A DNA stretch of 64,000 nucleotides, taken from Deltaproteobacteria bacterium. Lineage in GTDB: Bacteria > Desulfobacterota > Desulfuromonadia > Desulfuromonadales > JAAYDE01. The position numbers were made by a program, and so were the translations under genes. Below, piece after piece: positions 25,624 to 34,827 of the stretch; the stretch's first letter is position 1; each line of letters starts with the position of its first letter. Where the stretch lies: positions 1 through 64,000 of the forward strand of contig JAFGRU010000065.1 in NCBI GenBank assembly GCA_016934985.1, written 5' to 3'. Under the pieces are notes generated by a model. That model was not told the DNA's origin. It was given only the letters and a program-made list of their open reading frames with translations, and did no database searches.

Positions 25624-26289
25624 CTAAGCCCTCCGCTGCAGACGCTCGACAATATTGAGAAACTCCTGGCAGAAGTTGTCCATCTCTCCGCTCAAGACAT
25701 TGACTTTATGAACAAAATGATTGTAGCCGACAACTGCGGGAATGGCGGCCACCAAACCGATGGCCGTAGCGATCAAAGCCTCGGAAATACCGGGTGCAAC
25801 CACCGCCAGGGAGGCACTGCCCGTCTGACCGATACTGTGAAAAGAGTCCATGATCCCCCACACGGTGCCGAAAAGACCGATGAAGGGAGCCGTGGAACCG
25901 GTAGTAGCAAGAAAAGGAAGAAATTTCTCCAGCCGTTGGGTCTCAGAGGTTGTGGCCCGCTTCAGGGCTCGACCGACGTAATCGCTGCTGCGGAAAACCG
26001 CTTCGCTGGGTTTTTCTTCTGCTTTCTGCCGCTGGGTCCGGGCAAATTCCTGGTAGCCTTCACGAAATAGAGTGGCCAGGGGTGAGCGGGAAAAGTCCTT
26101 GAGGTTCTGACCGACGGTCTCAAAATGTTTTTTGCTCCAGAAAAATTCCAAAAAACGGTCGGAATCCTTCATGGCGCGGTGAACTACCCGCCATTTGTAG
26201 AAAATAATGGCCCAGGAGACAACCGAAAAGTAGACCAGAACAATGAGGACCAGCTTGACCACCAGTCCGGCGCCCATGATAATTTCCAA
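25624..26289 (-). CDS. tolQ: TolQ: MotA/TolQ/ExbB-family proton-channel subunit
   Basis: This 221-residue inner-membrane protein has three helices (about 8-28, 125-150, 165-190) and the family signature TGSTAPFIGLFGTVWGIMDSF around the second helix. It is the first gene of the operon. The probable start is TTG 26289, because GAGGAGAGG lies at correct spacing before it; the in-frame ATG four codons later would be too far from that site. A good promoter candidate lies 38 bases upstream (26327-26355). Confidence 0.94.
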   Translation of the reverse strand: MEIIMGAGLVVKLVLIVLVYFSVVSWAIIFYKWRVVHRAMKDSDRFLEFFWSKKHFETVGQNLKDFSRSPLATLFREGYQEFARTQRQKAEEKPSEAVFRSSDYVGRALKRATTSETQRLEKFLPFLATTGSTAPFIGLFGTVWGIMDSFHSIGQTGSASLAVVAPGISEALIATAIGLVAAIPAVVGYNHFVHKVNVLSGEMDNFCQEFLNIVERLQRRA

Positions 26290-26326
26290 AGCAGACCTCT
26301 CCTCTTGGATGGTTGACGTTCCACCA

Positions 26327-26355
26327 ATTATTCAATATAGCTCAAGCCAAGTCAA
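26327..26355 (-). promoter_or_regulatory. tol-pal operon promoter
   Basis: On the minus strand a -35 TTGACT (26350-26355) and a -10 AATAAT (26327-26332) are separated by exactly 17 bases. Each matches the sigma-70 consensus at five of six positions. The TTG start of tolQ is 37 bases further downstream. Confidence 0.62.
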
Positions 26356-26492
26356 CGGCCGATCCAATTTGTCGCTGCGGAGAAACAAAGAAAAGATCAC
26401 CTGCCGTTATCCGGACAGCGAACAGACTTCAAAAGACATCAAAATTATTTACTTTTCAATGGATAAACAGAACCCCGCCGGCCATGTATGAC

Positions 26493-27413
26493 TTAACCGA
26501 CAAGTACATCTCCGGGCTTGATGGCAGCCTCTCCGAAATGGCGATCCTGACTAAGAAAAACGCCGAGGAAAACCAGGCCGCCGGCAACATACTGGAATGG
26601 CGTGAAGTTCTCATGGAGAACGAGCCAGGCAAGAACCAAGGTCAGAACCGGTATCAGGTTGACGTAAGCGGCCGCCTGATTGGCCGGGATGCGGCTGACA
26701 GCAAAATTGTAGAGGCCGTAAGCGCCCAGGGTAACAAAAACCCCGAGGTAGAGCACCGCCAGGGTCGGCAACAGGGCGAGGGCGGGAGGAACCCCCTCAG
26801 GGATAAAGAGTAAAAAGGGAAAAAAGAAAAGACTGCCGATAAAGGCCTGAAAAGCGGTGAGGAAAAACGGGGAATAGCTCGAGGTCAGCCTTTTCAGGGC
26901 CAGGGTGTAGACGGTGGCGCACGCCATGGCCAGAAATTCACAGAAATTCCCCCACAAAGGCCGGGGCGCGGTGGCGGAGGCGTCTCCGGCCAGGCTCAAC
27001 AAAACAGCGCCGATAATGGCCAGAACGAAGCCGCCGACGGTCCGTCGGGAGATTTTTTCGCGAAGAAAAAAATGGGCTCCTATGGCTACCATCAGCGGCA
27101 GCATGGCGGTAATCATGCCGGCCTGAGAGGCCGTGGTATTTTCCAGAGCTTTGGCCTCGAAAAGGAAATAGAGGCAGGGCTCACTCACGGCCATTACGAG
27201 AAGAAAGGGGAAATCCGCCCGGCGCAGACGGACGCCCCAAAATTGTCTGAAGAAAAACAAAAAGACAATACTGGCCACGAGCATGCGGCCAAAAATGACA
27301 AACATGGGATGATAAAACTGAAAGGCCAGCTTGAGGGCAATAAAAGAACTCGCCCAGAGGGTCATGGCCGCCAGCAGACTCAGGCTCGGAAGGGTCGAAC
27401 GCAATACTGCCAT
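26493..27413 (-). CDS. EamA/DMT-family transporter
   Basis: This 306-residue membrane protein has ten predicted helices arranged as two EamA repeats. The first repeat begins LSLLAAMTLWASSFIALKLA, with AMLPLMVAIGAHFFLREK at its end; the second has a matching VNLIPVLTLVLAWLVLHENF segment. These are typical drug/metabolite transporter motifs; relatives export amino acids, metabolites or unknown compounds, and the substrate cannot be told here. I start at ATG 27413, preceded by AAGGA; a TTG six bases earlier is also open. It is 80 bases downstream of the FMN reductase-like gene on the same strand. Confidence 0.9.
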   Translation of the reverse strand: MAVLRSTLPSLSLLAAMTLWASSFIALKLAFQFYHPMFVIFGRMLVASIVFLFFFRQFWGVRLRRADFPFLLVMAVSEPCLYFLFEAKALENTTASQAGMITAMLPLMVAIGAHFFLREKISRRTVGGFVLAIIGAVLLSLAGDASATAPRPLWGNFCEFLAMACATVYTLALKRLTSSYSPFFLTAFQAFIGSLFFFPFLLFIPEGVPPALALLPTLAVLYLGVFVTLGAYGLYNFAVSRIPANQAAAYVNLIPVLTLVLAWLVLHENFTPFQYVAGGLVFLGVFLSQDRHFGEAAIKPGDVLVG

Positions 27414-27480
27414 CAACAACTGTTCCTTTTCATTTCACACTATCCAGCACCGCAATGCGGATATTAATTTCAAAGGCTCC

Positions 27481-28092
27481 TCAGGGCAACCCGGATAAAA
27501 GCAAACGAGCCAGTTCGGCACCCGCCTCCCGGCACTCCTCCAACGCTTCCCGCCTCTGGAGAATGTCACCGCATCGATCCACCCCCGCATAAAGAAGGGA
27601 TTTCCACAACTCCACATCAAGGGCCGCGAAAAAATGGCGGACACTGGCAAGAGTGCCGTCAAAATTATTGCGCGGACTCTGCCTTGCCGCCGCGGAAATA
27701 AAAAGCCCCTTGCGAACCTGTCCCGACTTGTCCTGCAGACTGTGGCCGAGAAGATTTTTCCTCACCCAGAAGGACTGACAGCGATCCATAAGGATCTTGG
27801 TGTGCGCCGACACCGCGCAGAAAAAAACCGGCGAAGAGAGCATAAGCCCCTGGCAGGAAGAAAGCCGGTCATAGACCTCCTGAAAATCGTCGTCAATAAC
27901 ACAGCGGCCATTTTTCAGGCAACCGTAATCCTCGGCACAGGGAGCCATATTCAGTTCGCGAAGAAATACTTCCTCAACATCAACACCGCCTTTCCGGGCC
28001 CCTGTCACAGCCTGCGCCAAAAGAAGGTCGGTATTGCCTCCACCGCGGGGGCTGCCGTAAATGGCCAGAACCTTGGGGTTAGGGGGTATCAT
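27481..28092 (-). CDS. NADPH-dependent FMN reductase / flavodoxin-family protein
   Basis: This 203-residue flavodoxin-fold protein has the phosphate-binding loop GSPRGGGNTDLLL (residues 14-26), a mid-protein CAEDYGCLKNGRCVIDDDF cysteine motif, and SSPVFFCAVSAHTKILMDRC. These features fit the NADPH-dependent FMN reductase/iron-sulfur flavoprotein group. The cysteine spacing is not a clear [4Fe-4S] ligand set, so I call it only a flavin reductase-like protein. The start overlaps the stop of the upstream glycosyltransferase-like gene by four bases, so the two are coupled. The partner electron donor and substrate are unknown. Confidence 0.8.
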   Translation of the reverse strand: MIPPNPKVLAIYGSPRGGGNTDLLLAQAVTGARKGGVDVEEVFLRELNMAPCAEDYGCLKNGRCVIDDDFQEVYDRLSSCQGLMLSSPVFFCAVSAHTKILMDRCQSFWVRKNLLGHSLQDKSGQVRKGLFISAAARQSPRNNFDGTLASVRHFFAALDVELWKSLLYAGVDRCGDILQRREALEECREAGAELARLLLSGLP

Positions 28093-28778
28093 ACTGAGAA
28101 CTTGCCCTCAAAAAAACTGACATTTTGTCGTACATAGAGAGACACCGGGGAGTCAGGCGAGCGTCGCAGAAACCTCTCCAGGGAAGCAGCATCGTCAATA
28201 TCCTCCCATCCTTCGATCTCCATCAGGGTCAGGCCCTTTTCTTTCGCCCTGCACCGGGTTTCCCTCAAAACCCGGTCACTGCCCCAGGGAATAGCACGGA
28301 AGATCTCTGGATGATGGCGGCTTTCACCCAGGAGGACATAACCACCGTCACGAGCGGGGGCGACCACGACCTCTTCCCGTTCCAGAATCGAAAAGGCCTT
28401 TTCAATGATGTCGGGGGGAAGATCGGGACTGTCGCTCCCGATCACCACCATTTTGCCGGCCCCGTCCCTCAAGTGGTCGGCAAAAGCCCGTTCCAGGCGT
28501 TCCCCCAGATTTCCTTCCCCCTGGAAGCGAAGGGGAAGGTTGGGAAAAACACGATGGAAATAATTTTTTCGGCCGGAGTAAAACAGGGTCGGCTGAAAAC
28601 CCGCCCGAGTCAGGCGTTCTATGGTTTCGAGGAGAGCCAGCCGATAGAGCTCCGCCGCCTCCTCGTGGCTCAAAGGAGGAGAAAGGCGGGTCTTGACCGC
28701 TCCAGCCACCGGCTCCTTGGCGAAAACAGCAAGAAAACCCTCGGGTTTGCTATCCGGAAAAGGGAAAGATACTATCAT
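28089..28778 (-). CDS. TIGR04282/DUF2064-family glycosyltransferase-like protein
   Basis: This 229-residue soluble protein has a GT-A nucleotide-diphospho-sugar fold. The N-terminal FAKEPVAGAVKTRL is the glycine/lysine loop typical of TIGR04282. VVIGSDSPDLPPDIIEKAF carries the DxD-like motif, and PARDGGYVLLGES the second conserved block. Members are often described as glycosyltransferases or cofactor guanylyl/thiotransferase-like enzymes, mostly without proof. The ATG has a weak ribosome site. Ten bases upstream lies a triple DnaA-box module (28788-28817), which is unusual for such a gene. It is followed, with a four-base overlap, by the FMN reductase-like gene. Confidence 0.82.
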   Translation of the reverse strand: MIVSFPFPDSKPEGFLAVFAKEPVAGAVKTRLSPPLSHEEAAELYRLALLETIERLTRAGFQPTLFYSGRKNYFHRVFPNLPLRFQGEGNLGERLERAFADHLRDGAGKMVVIGSDSPDLPPDIIEKAFSILEREEVVVAPARDGGYVLLGESRHHPEIFRAIPWGSDRVLRETRCRAKEKGLTLMEIEGWEDIDDAASLERFLRRSPDSPVSLYVRQNVSFFEGKFSV

Positions 28779-28787
28779 GTCGCCATG

Positions 28788-28817
28788 TTATCCACCGTTT
28801 CCACAGACTTTTCCACA
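28788..28817 (+). promoter_or_regulatory. triple DnaA-box module A
   Basis: Three DnaA-box-like 9-mers in the same orientation: TTATCCACC (28788-28796), GTTTCCACA (28797-28805) and TTTTCCACA (28809-28817). Start-to-start spacing is 9 and 12 bases, identical to the module at 37983-38012. It lies 10 bases upstream of the minus-strand gene starting at 28778, probably over its leader or promoter. Confidence 0.65.
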
Positions 28818-28908
28818 TATTTCAACAACGTTGGAAAAGAAAAAACCACTTTCTGCCAGCCGTAACTACAAAAGCGGTTTTACGAGAAAAACCTGTGAAA
28901 AATCCAGC

Positions 28909-29685
28909 CTAAATGTCTCCCTGCTCTACCATGGCATAGGCGGAATGGTTATGGATCGACTCAAAATTTTCACATTCCACGCGAAAACCGAGAATTTCGG
29001 GGACAGCTTGAAGTTTTTCGGTCACAGCCCGGACCACATCCTCGACAAACATGGGATTGTCATAAGCCATTTCCGTGACAGCCTTTTCATCCTCCCGCTT
29101 GAGCAGGGAAAATACCGGCGAACTGGCACAGCCCTCCACCCAAGCGATAAGATCCTCGATCCAGACAAGCTTCTGGGCTTTGATTTCAACCCGCACCGCG
29201 CTGCGCTGATTGTGGGCACCGCGATGGCTGATCTCCCGTGAACAGGGGCAAAGGGTGGTCACGGGAATGGTTACGGCGAGAAAAAAATCTTTTTGTTCAC
29301 CCAGCACACCCCGCAGCCGACACTGGTATTCCATCAGACCTCGAGCACCGGAGACCGGAGCCTGCTTCTCAATAAAATAGGGGAAGCGAAGCTCCATATG
29401 TGCGCAACTGGCATTGAGGCGCTCCTTCATCTCGGCGATGATATGCCAGATATTCTGAATGGTGATCTCGCCGCGGTATTGGTTGAGAACCTCAATAAAC
29501 CGGCTCATGTGGGTTCCCTTGAACTGGTGGGGGAGGTCGACATACATGTTGATGCGCGCCACGGTACTCTGTTTAACCCGGCTTTTGTCCCGTACGACAA
29601 TGGGATAGCAGATGTCCTTGACCCCGACCTTGTCGATGGAAATGCGCCGGGAATCAGGTGAATTCTGGAGGTCCGCCATGGTCAT
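28909..29685 (-). CDS. folE2: FolE2: GTP cyclohydrolase IB
   Basis: This 258-residue type IB GTP cyclohydrolase opens the guanine ring of GTP to make 7,8-dihydroneopterin triphosphate, the entry step for folate and for queuosine/preQ0. Hallmarks are [14 protein letters not shown] (51-64), the metal-binding Cys in [11 protein letters not shown] (Cys146/Cys148), and the C-terminal [12 protein letters not shown] start at ATG 29685, eight bases after AGGAGG. It overlaps the stop of queC by four bases (ATGA). The coupling suggests that its product feeds the queuosine pathway, though folate use is equally possible. Confidence 0.95.
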   Translation of the reverse strand: MTMADLQNSPDSRRISIDKVGVKDICYPIVVRDKSRVKQSTVARINMYVDLPHQFKGTHMSRFIEVLNQYRGEITIQNIWHIIAEMKERLNASCAHMELRFPYFIEKQAPVSGARGLMEYQCRLRGVLGEQKDFFLAVTIPVTTLCPCSREISHRGAHNQRSAVRVEIKAQKLVWIEDLIAWVEGCASSPVFSLLKREDEKAVTEMAYDNPMFVEDVVRAVTEKLQAVPEILGFRVECENFESIHNHSAYAMVEQGDI

Positions 29686-30374
29686 GACCGATTCCTCCTA
29701 AAATAGGGGACCGGATCCTCGACGCCGGCCTCTTCAAACCCTTTGAGGCGAAGAAGACAGGAGTCGCATTCCCCGCAGGCGAGCCCGTCGGGGGTAGGAT
29801 CGTAACAGGAGTGGGTCAGCTTGAGATCAACATCCAGAGCCAGAGCCCGACGGACAATCTCTCCCTTGGTCAAATGAAGAAGAGGGGTATGGATGCGCAA
29901 TGGCCGTACCCCTTCGACTCCGGCCCGGGTGGCCAGATTGGCCATCTTTTCGAAAGCGGCGATAAACTCGGGGCGGCAGTCGGGATAACCGGAGTAGTCG
30001 AGGCTGTTGACCCCGATATAGATGTCGAATGCGCCGAGAACCTCGGCCCAACCCAGGGCCACAGACAGAAAGATGGTGTTGCGGGCGGGCACATAAGTGA
30101 TTGGGATGGAGTCATCCATGGCCCGGTTTTTGGGCACCTCCAGCTCCGAGGTCAGGGCACTGCCACCAATAATACGAAGATCCATGGTCATGACCCGGTG
30201 TTCGGCGGCACCGGCCGGAATGGCGTTTTGGCGCGCCTTTTCCAACTCCACGGTGTGGCGTTGGCCGTAATCAAAACTGAGAGCGTAGGGCTCGAAGCCA
30301 TCCGCCCGGGCCTCGGCCAGGCAGGTGGTGGAATCGAGACCACCGCTGTAGAGAACTACTGCTTTTTCCTTCAT
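29682..30374 (-). CDS. queC: QueC: 7-cyano-7-deazaguanine (preQ0) synthase
   Basis: This 230-residue enzyme converts 7-carboxy-7-deazaguanine to preQ0 with ATP and ammonia, a step toward queuosine in tRNA. The PP-loop SGGLDSTT (10-17) binds ATP, and the C-terminal [17 protein letters not shown] cluster binds zinc. I start at ATG 30374; a TTG six codons upstream (30392) is possible but has no better ribosome site. It is coupled to folE2 by a four-base overlap. QueD and QueE are not in this window. Confidence 0.95.
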   Translation of the reverse strand: MKEKAVVLYSGGLDSTTCLAEARADGFEPYALSFDYGQRHTVELEKARQNAIPAGAAEHRVMTMDLRIIGGSALTSELEVPKNRAMDDSIPITYVPARNTIFLSVALGWAEVLGAFDIYIGVNSLDYSGYPDCRPEFIAAFEKMANLATRAGVEGVRPLRIHTPLLHLTKGEIVRRALALDVDLKLTHSCYDPTPDGLACGECDSCLLRLKGFEEAGVEDPVPYFRRNRS

Positions 30375-30449
30375 ATTGATATTACTCTTCAAAAAATTGT
30401 GGAATCAATCCACCTTGTTTGTTGATAACCGGTTACTTTTCTCAGGGGT

Positions 30450-31877
30450 TCATCCTCCCAGGCGCTGGACCTTGATGAGGTTGGTGGTGCCGGCAGCGGG
30501 AACCGGACTTCCCATGGTGATGACCACAATATCTCCCTGGTGCAGAACCCCGGCTTCCAGAACCGCTTTCTCCAGAGAGGCAATCTGGGTTTCCGTATCG
30601 CCATGGGTTTCCACCCGCAGGGAACGAACACCACGGAAAAGCACCAGCCGCCTCTCTACTTCAGCAGACGGCGTCACAGCAAAGACCGGCAAGCCGGGCC
30701 GGTATTTGGCCACCAGAGCGGCCGTGCTGCCCGTCTGGGTAAAAGCCAGGATAGCAGAAGCACCCGCATTTTCCGCCACCTCGCAGGCTGCGGCGGCAAT
30801 AATTTCCGGCAGACTGCGATCCCCTTCTTGCGGAGCAACGGGGCTGAATATCCGCTCCCGCAAAATCGGGTCCTTTTCCACATCATCAGCCACCCGTCCC
30901 ATCATTTTCACTGCTTCAATGGCATACTTTCCGACAGCCGTCTCCCCCGACAGCATGACCGCATCGCTGCCATCGATAATAGCGTTGGCGATATCCGAGG
31001 TCTCGGCCCTGGTCGGACGCGGGTGGTAAATCATGCTTTCCAGCATCTGGGTCGCGGTAATGACCGGTTTGCCGGCCTTGTTGCAACTGCGGATAATCCT
31101 TTTCTGGATGAGCGGCACCTTCTCCGGATTCATTTCCACGCCCAGATCGCCCCGCGCCACCATGACAGCGTCGACTTCCGCCAGAATGGCCTCAAAATCC
31201 TCAAGGGCCTGGGGTTTCTCAATTTTGGCGATAATGGGAATAGAGGCATTTTGCGCGGCCATGAGAGCACGCATTTCACGGATGTCCTCAACCCGGCGGA
31301 CGAAAGACTGGCCAAGGTAATCAACGCCCTGGCCGATGCAGAACGTCAGATCCTCTTTGTCCTTGTCTGTCACCGCGGGTGCCGAAACCCGGCTTCCCGG
31401 CAGATTGATCCCCTTGTGATCCCGCAAGACGCCACCGACCTCCACCCGACAGCCAACCTCGTCGTCCCCGGTTCTTACCACTGTAAGTTCCAGGTTGCCA
31501 TCATCCAAAAGGATCCGGTCACCGACGCAGACATCCTGGGGCAGATTTTTATAGGTGGTGGAAAACATATCCCCTTTTCCCAGCTCCTCCCGGGTAGTAA
31601 TGGTTACTTCCTGTCCTCGTAGCAATTCCAGCTCGCCGTTCTCCATAAGCCCTGTACGAATTTTCGGCCCCTGAAGATCACCTAAAATGGCAATGACTCG
31701 CAGCTGCTTCTCCGCCTCTTCGCGAATTATCTGAATAATTTCCGTTTTTTGCGCCTGGGTTCCGTGGGAAAAATTAAGCCGGAATACGTCCACTCCCATT
31801 TCCATCAGAGTGCGGATTTTATCGCGTTTTTCACTGGCGGGACCCAGAGTTGCCACTATTTTTGTGCGCCGTATCAC
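30450..31877 (-). CDS. pyk: pyruvate kinase
   Basis: This 475-residue pyruvate kinase catalyses the last ATP-forming step of glycolysis. It has the N-terminal RRTKIVATLGPAS, the barrel motifs IIAKIEKPQAL, VMVARGDLGVE and PVITATQMLESM (active-site signature), ISNAIIDGSDAVMLSGETA-like text, and a normal allosteric C-terminal domain ending near residue 475. No extra phosphohistidine domain is attached. I start at GTG 31877, five bases after AGGAGG; the GTG two codons earlier overlaps that ribosome site. It stands between queC and a small cytochrome gene on the same strand. Confidence 0.95.
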   Translation of the reverse strand: MIRRTKIVATLGPASEKRDKIRTLMEMGVDVFRLNFSHGTQAQKTEIIQIIREEAEKQLRVIAILGDLQGPKIRTGLMENGELELLRGQEVTITTREELGKGDMFSTTYKNLPQDVCVGDRILLDDGNLELTVVRTGDDEVGCRVEVGGVLRDHKGINLPGSRVSAPAVTDKDKEDLTFCIGQGVDYLGQSFVRRVEDIREMRALMAAQNASIPIIAKIEKPQALEDFEAILAEVDAVMVARGDLGVEMNPEKVPLIQKRIIRSCNKAGKPVITATQMLESMIYHPRPTRAETSDIANAIIDGSDAVMLSGETAVGKYAIEAVKMMGRVADDVEKDPILRERIFSPVAPQEGDRSLPEIIAAAACEVAENAGASAILAFTQTGSTAALVAKYRPGLPVFAVTPSAEVERRLVLFRGVRSLRVETHGDTETQIASLEKAVLEAGVLHQGDIVVITMGSPVPAAGTTNLIKVQRLGG

Positions 31878-31943
31878 GTCCACCTCCTGGGAATGGGATA
31901 ATCAGGCACTGGAAATGCAAAGGCCTGCTAAACCAAAGATCAG

Positions 31944-32279
31944 CTAGAAAAAAGCTTTGTGGTGATAACGCCCACGATACTCCTTATGCGTCCGGTTGGG
32001 GCTTTTGTGACAGCGAAAGCACTGTTGCTCGGTCACCTTTTTCTGCTCCAGGGGTGATGGTTGAGGGGGGAGAATCGATTCTTCCTTCTGCCAGTTTTTC
32101 AACCCTCTTTCATCGTTGATTTCGGCAGGCGTATAAGCAATGGTCCAATCATTGGAAATCTGTTTCCGGTGGCACTGATCACAACCGCCGGGAGCGGGAA
32201 TCGCTCTCCAGCTTCCGAGCATGGCACAACCAAAGAAAATAAAAAGGCAGAAACCAAGAAATATCGCTACGGTCCGCAT
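31944..32279 (-). CDS. small di-heme c-type cytochrome
   Basis: This 111-residue protein has a hydrophobic N-terminus (AIFLGFCLFIFFGC) that reads as a signal anchor or lipoprotein signal (possible lipid Cys18), and two CXXCH haem sites, CDQCH (33-37) and CFRCH (87-91). Additional His residues near the C-terminus (YHHKAFF) may be axial ligands. It would carry electrons in the periplasm or at a membrane face. I start at ATG 32279, preceded by GGGAGG; the frame is open further upstream but with no signal-like sequence. I recognise no named family; short di-heme proteins are common in Desulfuromonadia. Confidence 0.82.
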   Translation of the reverse strand: MRTVAIFLGFCLFIFFGCAMLGSWRAIPAPGGCDQCHRKQISNDWTIAYTPAEINDERGLKNWQKEESILPPQPSPLEQKKVTEQQCFRCHKSPNRTHKEYRGRYHHKAFF

Positions 32280-32421
32280 TAAAGCACTCCCTCCCATACA
32301 ATGGCATGGCGGTGAATATAGCACAGAATGTTGGTGGAAAAAACGGCAAAACAATTGCCGTTTTCCTTGAAGCTATGTTATGAATGTTTATTCAATAGTA
32401 GGATATGAATAGAATTTTTCC

Positions 32422-34827
32422 ATGCCCGTTTCCAAATTAATCCGCAATCTTTTCTTTTTGGGAGTCTTTGCTCTCCTATTTTTCTCCCTAACTCTGGTCG
32501 GCGTCTACCTTTATTTTGCGTCTTCCCTGCCCAAAGTGGACACCTTGGAGGACTATCGTCCTCCGGTAATTACCACTGTTTACAGCCGTGACGGACAGCT
32601 TATCGGCGAATATTTCCGCGAACGCCGGATTATCGTGCCCATCACAAAAATGCCAAAACAATTGATTCAAGCTTTTGTCGCCGCCGAGGACGCCAATTTT
32701 TTTAAACACCGAGGCCTCGACCTGCCGTCTATTTTTCGCGCCGCCCTGAAAAACATTAAAGCCGGCGGTATTGTCCAGGGCGGCAGCACCATTACCCAAC
32801 AGGTGGCCAAAAGCCTCCTTCTAAGTCCGGAAAAAACCTTCACCCGCAAATTCAAGGAAGCCATTCTCGCCTGGCGCATGGAAAACAGGCTCAGCAAGGA
32901 GGAGATTCTCTACCTCTACCTCAACCAGATCTACCTGGGACATGCTTCCTACGGGGTCGAGGCTGCTTCTGAAACCTATTTTGCAAAAAATGTCGAAGAG
33001 CTTTCCCTGGCCGAATGTGCCCTTTTGGCGGGCCTTCCCCAGGCCCCCAGCCGCTATTCGCCCTACCGCCGCCTTGAGCGCGCAAAAAAACGTCAGAGAT
33101 ATGTTTTGCAGCGCATGCTCAAAGAAGGTTTTATTACTCGCCTGGAAGCCGAAAGCGCCGAAAACGAGAAGATCGTCATCCACTCGAAAGAGAACCAGGG
33201 ACGCTACCTGGCACCATATTTTTCTGAGCAGGTCCGGCGCTACCTTGAAACTACATATGGCGAAGACCGCCTCTACAACGAGGGTCTCCAGATTCACACC
33301 ACCCTCGATCTGGCTATGCATGAGGCCGCCCAAAAAGCGGTGCAGGAAAACCTGCGCAACTACGACAAACGCCAGGGATTCAGGGGACCGGTAAAAATTC
33401 TCCCCTTGGAGGAGGAAACCTCCTTTCTCCAAAAACAGAGCGAAACCTTTGAACAAAACCCGCCAAGCAATGGAGATATCCTGAAAGGGGTTGTCAGAAG
33501 CCGTTATGAAGACGGGTTGCTGATTGATTTGGGCTCGTTTGAGGCTGTCCTGCCGGCAAAGAATTACCAGTGGGCGGGCGACATACGCATTGGCAAGCGC
33601 GGCAGCACCTATAAACGCGATGACAAGGGAAAATCCTTCGAACTACCAGAAGGCTCCCAGGTGTGGATCAATATCGAGAAACAGAGAGCTGACAAGCGAT
33701 TCCTTGCCAGCCTTGAACAACAACCCGAAGCCCAGAGCTGCCTGGTAGCTCTCGACCCCCGTAGTGGAGAAATCAGAGCTATGGTGGGGGGCTACGATTT
33801 TGACGAGAGTCAGTTCAACCGAGTTCTGCAGGCCGTCCGGCAGCCGGGTTCTGCTATCAAGCCGATAATTTACGCCGCCGCCCTCGATAAGGGTTATACC
33901 CCCGCAACCATCATTCTCGATACCCCGATTATTTATAAAGAGCATAAAACCTCAGGAGAAGAGGTGGTGTGGAAACCGAAGAACTACAGCAAGCGCTTCA
34001 CCGGCCCTACTTCGCTTCGCAAAGCCTTGACCCATTCCTATAATGTCGTGACCATCAAGATCCTGCAGGATATAGGGGTCGGTTATGCCGCCAATTATGC
34101 CGCCAAACTCGGCGTTTCATCAACCATAGAAAAAGACCTGACCCTTGCCTTGGGATCTTCCCCGCTCACCCCCATGGAGCTGGCAACGGTTTTCAGCGTA
34201 TTTGCCAATGGCGGGGTAAAAATCGCTCCTCAATATATTGTCAGGATCCTCGATCGCAACGGCCATGTCCTCGAGTCGTCCGATCCGGCCGATTTTCCTA
34301 ATGGGCCTCAGCGCAATCAATATCTCATTCCCCAATCCAGGGAAAGAGTCCTCTCACCTGAAACCGCCTATCTGATCACCAACCTCATGGAAAGCGTGGT
34401 CCGCAACGGTACCGGCTGGCGGGCCAAGGCCCTGCAGCGGCCGGTTGCCGGAAAAACCGGGACCACCAACAACCTTAAAGATGCATGGTTTGCCGGCTAT
34501 ATCCCGGAACTGGTCTGTGTGGTTTGGGTCGGTCATGACAAAAACGACCCCTTGGGACGCAAAGAGACCGGCTCAAGGGCTGCCGCACCTGCCTGGGTGG
34601 CGTTCATGAAGGAAGCGGTAAAAGACATTCCGGTTGAGCAATTCAGCGTACCCGACACTATCGAGTTTCGCCCCATCGATCCCCTGACCGGCCTGCTGGC
34701 CCCGGAAGAGGCGCAACTGCAAAACATAGAGGCCTTTTCCCCCGGCACTGCGCCCAAACGTTACGCTCTCGAAAGCAAGAAACTTCATGCTCGAGATTTT
34801 TTCAAAATCGACCTCGAAAACAATTGA
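32422..34827 (+). CDS. mrcA: PBP1A-type class A penicillin-binding protein
   Basis: This 801-residue bifunctional peptidoglycan synthase has a membrane helix at about 10-33. The glycosyltransferase 51 domain has the catalytic Glu89 in AAEDANFFKHRG, and GGSTITQQVAK (120-130). An inserted OB-like region follows (about 330-420). The transpeptidase domain has SxxK at Ser477-Lys480 (SAIK) and the KTGTT box at 678-682. It polymerises and crosslinks cell wall. Length and motif order match PBP1A. It is divergent from the cytochrome gene, with only about 140 bases for both promoters. Confidence 0.95.
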   Translation: MPVSKLIRNLFFLGVFALLFFSLTLVGVYLYFASSLPKVDTLEDYRPPVITTVYSRDGQLIGEYFRERRIIVPITKMPKQLIQAFVAAEDANFFKHRGLDLPSIFRAALKNIKAGGIVQGGSTITQQVAKSLLLSPEKTFTRKFKEAILAWRMENRLSKEEILYLYLNQIYLGHASYGVEAASETYFAKNVEELSLAECALLAGLPQAPSRYSPYRRLERAKKRQRYVLQRMLKEGFITRLEAESAENEKIVIHSKENQGRYLAPYFSEQVRRYLETTYGEDRLYNEGLQIHTTLDLAMHEAAQKAVQENLRNYDKRQGFRGPVKILPLEEETSFLQKQSETFEQNPPSNGDILKGVVRSRYEDGLLIDLGSFEAVLPAKNYQWAGDIRIGKRGSTYKRDDKGKSFELPEGSQVWINIEKQRADKRFLASLEQQPEAQSCLVALDPRSGEIRAMVGGYDFDESQFNRVLQAVRQPGSAIKPIIYAAALDKGYTPATIILDTPIIYKEHKTSGEEVVWKPKNYSKRFTGPTSLRKALTHSYNVVTIKILQDIGVGYAANYAAKLGVSSTIEKDLTLALGSSPLTPMELATVFSVFANGGVKIAPQYIVRILDRNGHVLESSDPADFPNGPQRNQYLIPQSRERVLSPETAYLITNLMESVVRNGTGWRAKALQRPVAGKTGTTNNLKDAWFAGYIPELVCVVWVGHDKNDPLGRKETGSRAAAPAWVAFMKEAVKDIPVEQFSVPDTIEFRPIDPLTGLLAPEEAQLQNIEAFSPGTAPKRYALESKKLHARDFFKIDLENN

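Noticed and set aside
30540-31622. 360-codon plus-strand frame opposite pyk
   Set aside because: Pyruvate kinase on the other strand is unmistakable; this is an antisense shadow.
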